A DNA stretch of 64,000 bases, taken from assembly GCA_963070105.1 (NCBI GenBank), contig OY718805.1:7064001-7128000 (forward strand). Direction: 5' to 3'. This document shows positions 60,595 to 64,000 of this stretch, in pieces. Made by a program: the position numbers and the translations under genes. The notes under the pieces were generated by a model. It was not told the DNA's origin and did no database searches. It saw only the letters and a program-made list of their open reading frames with translations. Source of the DNA: Litomosoides sigmodontis. Taxonomy: Eukaryota; Nematoda; Chromadorea; Rhabditida; Onchocercidae. Each line of letters begins with the position of its first letter. The stretch's first letter is position 1.

Positions 60595-61124
60595 TAACCA
60601 ATGTTATTTTATTTGTTAAACAGTAACGAAGTGAACTTTGAGAAAAACAAATGACTACCGTAGCCTAACGGCGTGCCCCAGAAAAAGTGTCGTTAAGCAA
60701 ATGATGACATAAAGAGAGGAGGACATTGCTGCGAGTTTAGCCATTGGTTAATATGGCACATCAAGCACCGCCCACACAATTAAACTGGCTGCGATGCGAC
60801 AAATGCTTGCGACAGTTATCAAGCGATCGCCCTGTAGTGTTTCGCCCCCTACCCTGTTGACCGATACATACGTATATATGTATTCATGTTGGCGTTATAC
60901 TGACTTGAAATGAGTTTGATAATGAGCTATTTAATGACTATTTGCTCATTTTTGTGACTGCTACCATCCTATGACATTGCAGTTCTCATTCACTCGCTCA
61001 TCTGAAATTAACCTGACTGTCAGTTCAGTGCCTTTCCCATTGCACCATTTTCCTTAATAATTTTTACGACTTGTTCCTAAGTCAACGTCATTAAAATACC
61101 GGAAACAAACACTGAGCGCAGCTA

Positions 61125-61178
61125 CAGTAGCGGTAGTAGTAGTAGTAGCAGCAGCAGCAGTTGTTGTAATAGTAGCAG
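61125..61178 (+). repeat. (AGT/AGC)n trinucleotide repeat in the forkhead 5' region
   Basis: GTAGTAGTAGTAGTAGCAGCAGCAGCAG and a following imperfect stretch, ending about 35 bp before the forkhead start codon, so probably in its 5' UTR. Confidence 0.85.
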
Positions 61179-61213
61179 TGTTGTGCTACTATTTGCTATT
61201 ACAAAACATTCTG

Positions 61214-63887
61214 ATGCCAAGACCGGGAAAAAATTCTTACGATGATCAGGTAAGCATTTACAACTGCGAACACTTATTGTTCCTCTAATTTCCTTTATGT
61301 AAAATAAATATTGAATCTTTTAAGATTGAAATGCTATATTGAATAGAAAGGAGTCTTGATAATGAGCTATTTTTAATTTTATAATTCACTTTTTTTTCTT
61401 CCCTGTTCTGCAAGGCTGATTTCTTTATACGCTGTAGTTTCTTTTCTAACATTAATTGCATCCGTAAAGAATTCAGTAGGAAAGTCGCTATTTTCTTCTT
61501 TCAAATTAATTTCCCCTTATCGTCTATTCTATTTTAGAAGAAAAATCACTCAGCAATTTAGTTACAATTCCTTTAAATTAAAAAAAAAGAGATTCGTTTT
61601 TTTTTTTGACGAAACTAATAGATAAAAGGAAATAGTCTGTAAGTTGTAAACTGACTTCAGTGTTTTGTACAGCTCATTTCTATCTCCTCAAATCCTTCCA
61701 TCTTTCTTTGAAATTTAAGTTCAAAATAATTTAATCCGTTTAGTTAAGCTTTTGTAAAAGTATCTCAATTACTATAAAATAGTTTATTTGAATCATGTAA
61801 TAAAATTCTACTTTTCAATCTTTACATTATGACAGGAATAATAACCGTACCAAGTTTCTAGATATTTATTTTATTGAAAAAAAAAACTTTTCATTCTTTT
61901 ATAAGTTTAGTACAGTCTCCTATCTTTTCTAACATACATATTCAGTATGATCCCTCTTCAGGTAGGGCCTAGTAGTATGCATGAATTTATAATCAAGCTG
62001 GATGTACTGTATTTACTGTATATCTGGTCAGCTCTACAATGACAACTTAATTAATCACTTTTCAGAAGCCTCCATATTCGTATATTTGGCTGACATATAT
62101 GGCTATACAGAATTCAGAGGAAAAGATGCTCCCGTTGACTGAAATTTACAAATATATTATGGATAAATTTCCATTTTATCGTAAAAATACACAACGATGG
62201 CAAAATTCCCTCAGACATAATTTATCATTCAATGATTGTTTTGTTAAGGTATTATTATCGCTTCTCTCTCACTGCAGTCGATTGGCCGGAAAAAAAGTTG
62301 GCTTTTATTTTATGGACTAAAATGTGATAAATTTATTAAACTTCAATAAATAATTAGTTAGCAATTAGAGGGATAACGAGAGTGAAGAAGGAAAAACTTT
62401 GATTAGCTTCAATTCTAAAGATGAAATAATTCAAGATTAGTATAGTAGCAAGAAGTTTAAGCATGAGTCACAAGCTTTGAGCTCTTTTCTAAAACTTCAA
62501 AGTCTAAGTCTGTGCTGCTTCTAAGCCCATTATTTCTAGTGTAATTTGTTTCTACCAAATGTAGCAAACATATTTGTTATTTAATTAAAATTTGTTCATC
62601 CATCATTTGTTATTCTGCAACACATAAATTAATTATTTAATCTCAAAAATTCAGAAGTGTAAATTACCTGTGTTGCATCAAATATTCTCTCAACAATTCA
62701 ATCACAAATTTCCAAAATTTAAGTGAACTTTTCCATTCAGCCAAATTAGCAATTACAAAAAAAAAGAGAATGTTTTGAAGGACGATTTGGAAGATTTATT
62801 TTGCATTCACTTTTTTCTTCTACAAAAATATATAATATTGGATGGGATCGTAAATAAACTTTAACCACCCGCTGCGCTCAGACTGATACCATCCCATCCC
62901 GCACAGCCTTATTCTGTCGGTTAGTTATTTTAATCAAAGATGGAACTGGTTCAAGCAAGCATTTTGCTGCTAATCGACTCAACAAAATCCTTATGTCACT
63001 TTTCCATCTATAATTTTAATTTAATATTTAGCAATTTTGCTCAAAATTATGATTTCATTATAACCTGTCAATTTCATGTCTCTTTCTTCTTGAACAGATT
63101 TCTTTCAACAAAATTTAATTTTTACATAATACTGAAATGTTGTAGAGTGATTAACTCCAACTTTATTACTTAACCTTTTATTTAATTTTTCATTTGTAAA
63201 ATGTGAATAAATAGTGGTAGTGGAATTGCAATCGTAGAGAAACAGAATGAAAAGAATGCAACGAGCTACCGTATGCCAATCCATATAAAGGCTGTAATGG
63301 TGATCATCTATCTGTTTTGTGATTGTCGTATGCCTCAAAATTCAATCTCTAAATAACCTCAACACCGGCCATTTGATTCGTTTATTAAGTATTACTAAAA
63401 CTGTTAGGAATAGGAGTGACAGATGAGCAGGAATGTTTAATTGAAAAATTCTTTATGTCTCTCTAAGAACACAGAATTCATTTTCTTTTTTCTCTCAAAT
63501 TGCATTATTTGCAAATTGAAATTCAACAAAAATTTTTAAGCACAAAAGCAGCAAAAGACCTCTACGAAACTTTTCTAAATATCAAAATTATTGCTTAGCA
63601 TTTTACTCTGCGTATTTAATTTCAATAGCCACTTCCGTTACATTTATAAGTTGTTGATGAAGTACAGCAAAAAGAAATGTCGTCCTAGTGCGAATTAAAA
63701 GTCTGTAAGTAACTGAAGTTAAGAGAAAAGAATGGAATGACTTCCAGGAATGGAGACTAATTAATTTTAACTTCAGATACCACGACGACCGGATAGGCCT
63801 GGAAAAGGATCATACTGGGCAGTTCATCCACACGCTCTAGGAATGTTCGAAAATGGTAGCTGCTTAAGACGAAGGAAAAGGTTTAAG
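61214..63887 (+). CDS. lin-31: Forkhead transcription factor, LIN-31/FOXB type (3' partial)
   Basis: Three in-phase exons: 61214-61249, 62066-62248 and 63777-63887, the last ending in a good donor so the gene continues beyond the window. The protein starts [12 protein letters not shown] and runs straight into the forkhead domain (from residue 13): [33 protein letters not shown], the DNA-recognition helix [50 protein letters not shown]. The N-terminus, the position of the domain and the [14 protein letters not shown] wing match C. elegans LIN-31 and FOXB, a nuclear regulator of vulval fate that is a MAP-kinase target in C. elegans. The regulatory C-terminal half is not visible here. It is preceded by a 5-kb gene-poor region, typical of developmental regulators. 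Confidence 0.95.
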
Positions 63888-64000
63888 GTACTTTTCTTCA
63901 TTTTTCTTAACAATTTTCCCAAGAAATGCTAGCTAGCAAGTGGTACAATTTTCATTTTTTTCTTTGCTAATTTCACAATTAGCCTTTTTTGCTTGCTTCC
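63888..64000 (+). other. Start of an intron of the forkhead gene
   Basis: Begins GTACTTTTC after the third exon; no further exon before the window ends. Confidence 0.7.

Larger units (their letters stand above)
55994..61213. other. Long mostly non-coding interval upstream of the forkhead gene
   Basis: About 5.2 kb, AT-rich. It contains one orphan exon-like stretch on the minus strand (57932-57836), a 22-bp inverted repeat (60526-60594), a less AT-rich patch at about 60655-60870 that may be the forkhead promoter, and a trinucleotide repeat at 61125-61178. Nothing else recognisable. Confidence 0.5.

Overview
The window looks like nuclear DNA of a nematode, most likely a clade III / filarial-type worm. 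It is AT-rich. Genes are split into many short exons (about 60-260 bp) by 40-400 bp introns with GTAAG/GTAATT-type donors and TTTCAG acceptors. Several start codons lie 20-30 bp after an unpaired 3' splice site, as expected for spliced-leader trans-splicing. The protein set is animal, with nematode-flavoured members (a LIN-31-type forkhead protein and a TTBK-like kinase). The genus is an inference. All gene models were built by eye: exon ends were chosen to satisfy splice signals and reading phase together.

Layout. 1-1330 (+): last three exons of a ZIP (SLC39) transporter of the ZIP8/14 branch whose metal-binding histidines are replaced. 1504-3378 (-): a small secreted protein I do not recognise. 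4618-9181 (-): a compact XMAP215/ZYG-9-type microtubule protein with two TOG domains. 9182-14971: gene-poor, with a CA microsatellite. 14972-17152 (+): heparan sulfate 3-O-sulfotransferase, with a 61-bp tandem repeat in its second intron. 18416-19240 (-): part of a Ly6/uPAR-like (ODR-2/HOT-like) protein. 19.3-25.3 kb: gene-poor.

25325-41842 (+) holds three genes in a row: THOC1 (mRNA export), PIGA (GPI-anchor synthesis) and a full-length CIP2A-like protein. The first two are close enough to be an operon. 42012-42133 is an AT microsatellite. 42812-45291 (-): enolase, head to head with a TTBK/CK1-family kinase at 45929-48467 (+). 49810-55993 (+): the exosome helicase MTR4, complete. 56-61 kb is mostly non-coding and upstream of the LIN-31/FOXB forkhead gene (61214-63887, +), whose 3' part lies outside the window.

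The genes are unrelated housekeeping and developmental functions; I see no coherent accessory system, CRISPR array, phage or transposase. The points most worth a second look are the histidine-less ZIP, the nematode CIP2A orthologue, the two-TOG XMAP215 protein with a C-terminal SRIP motif and duplicated exon pattern, GC-AG introns required by reading frame, and the tandem repeat that copies a splice donor four times.
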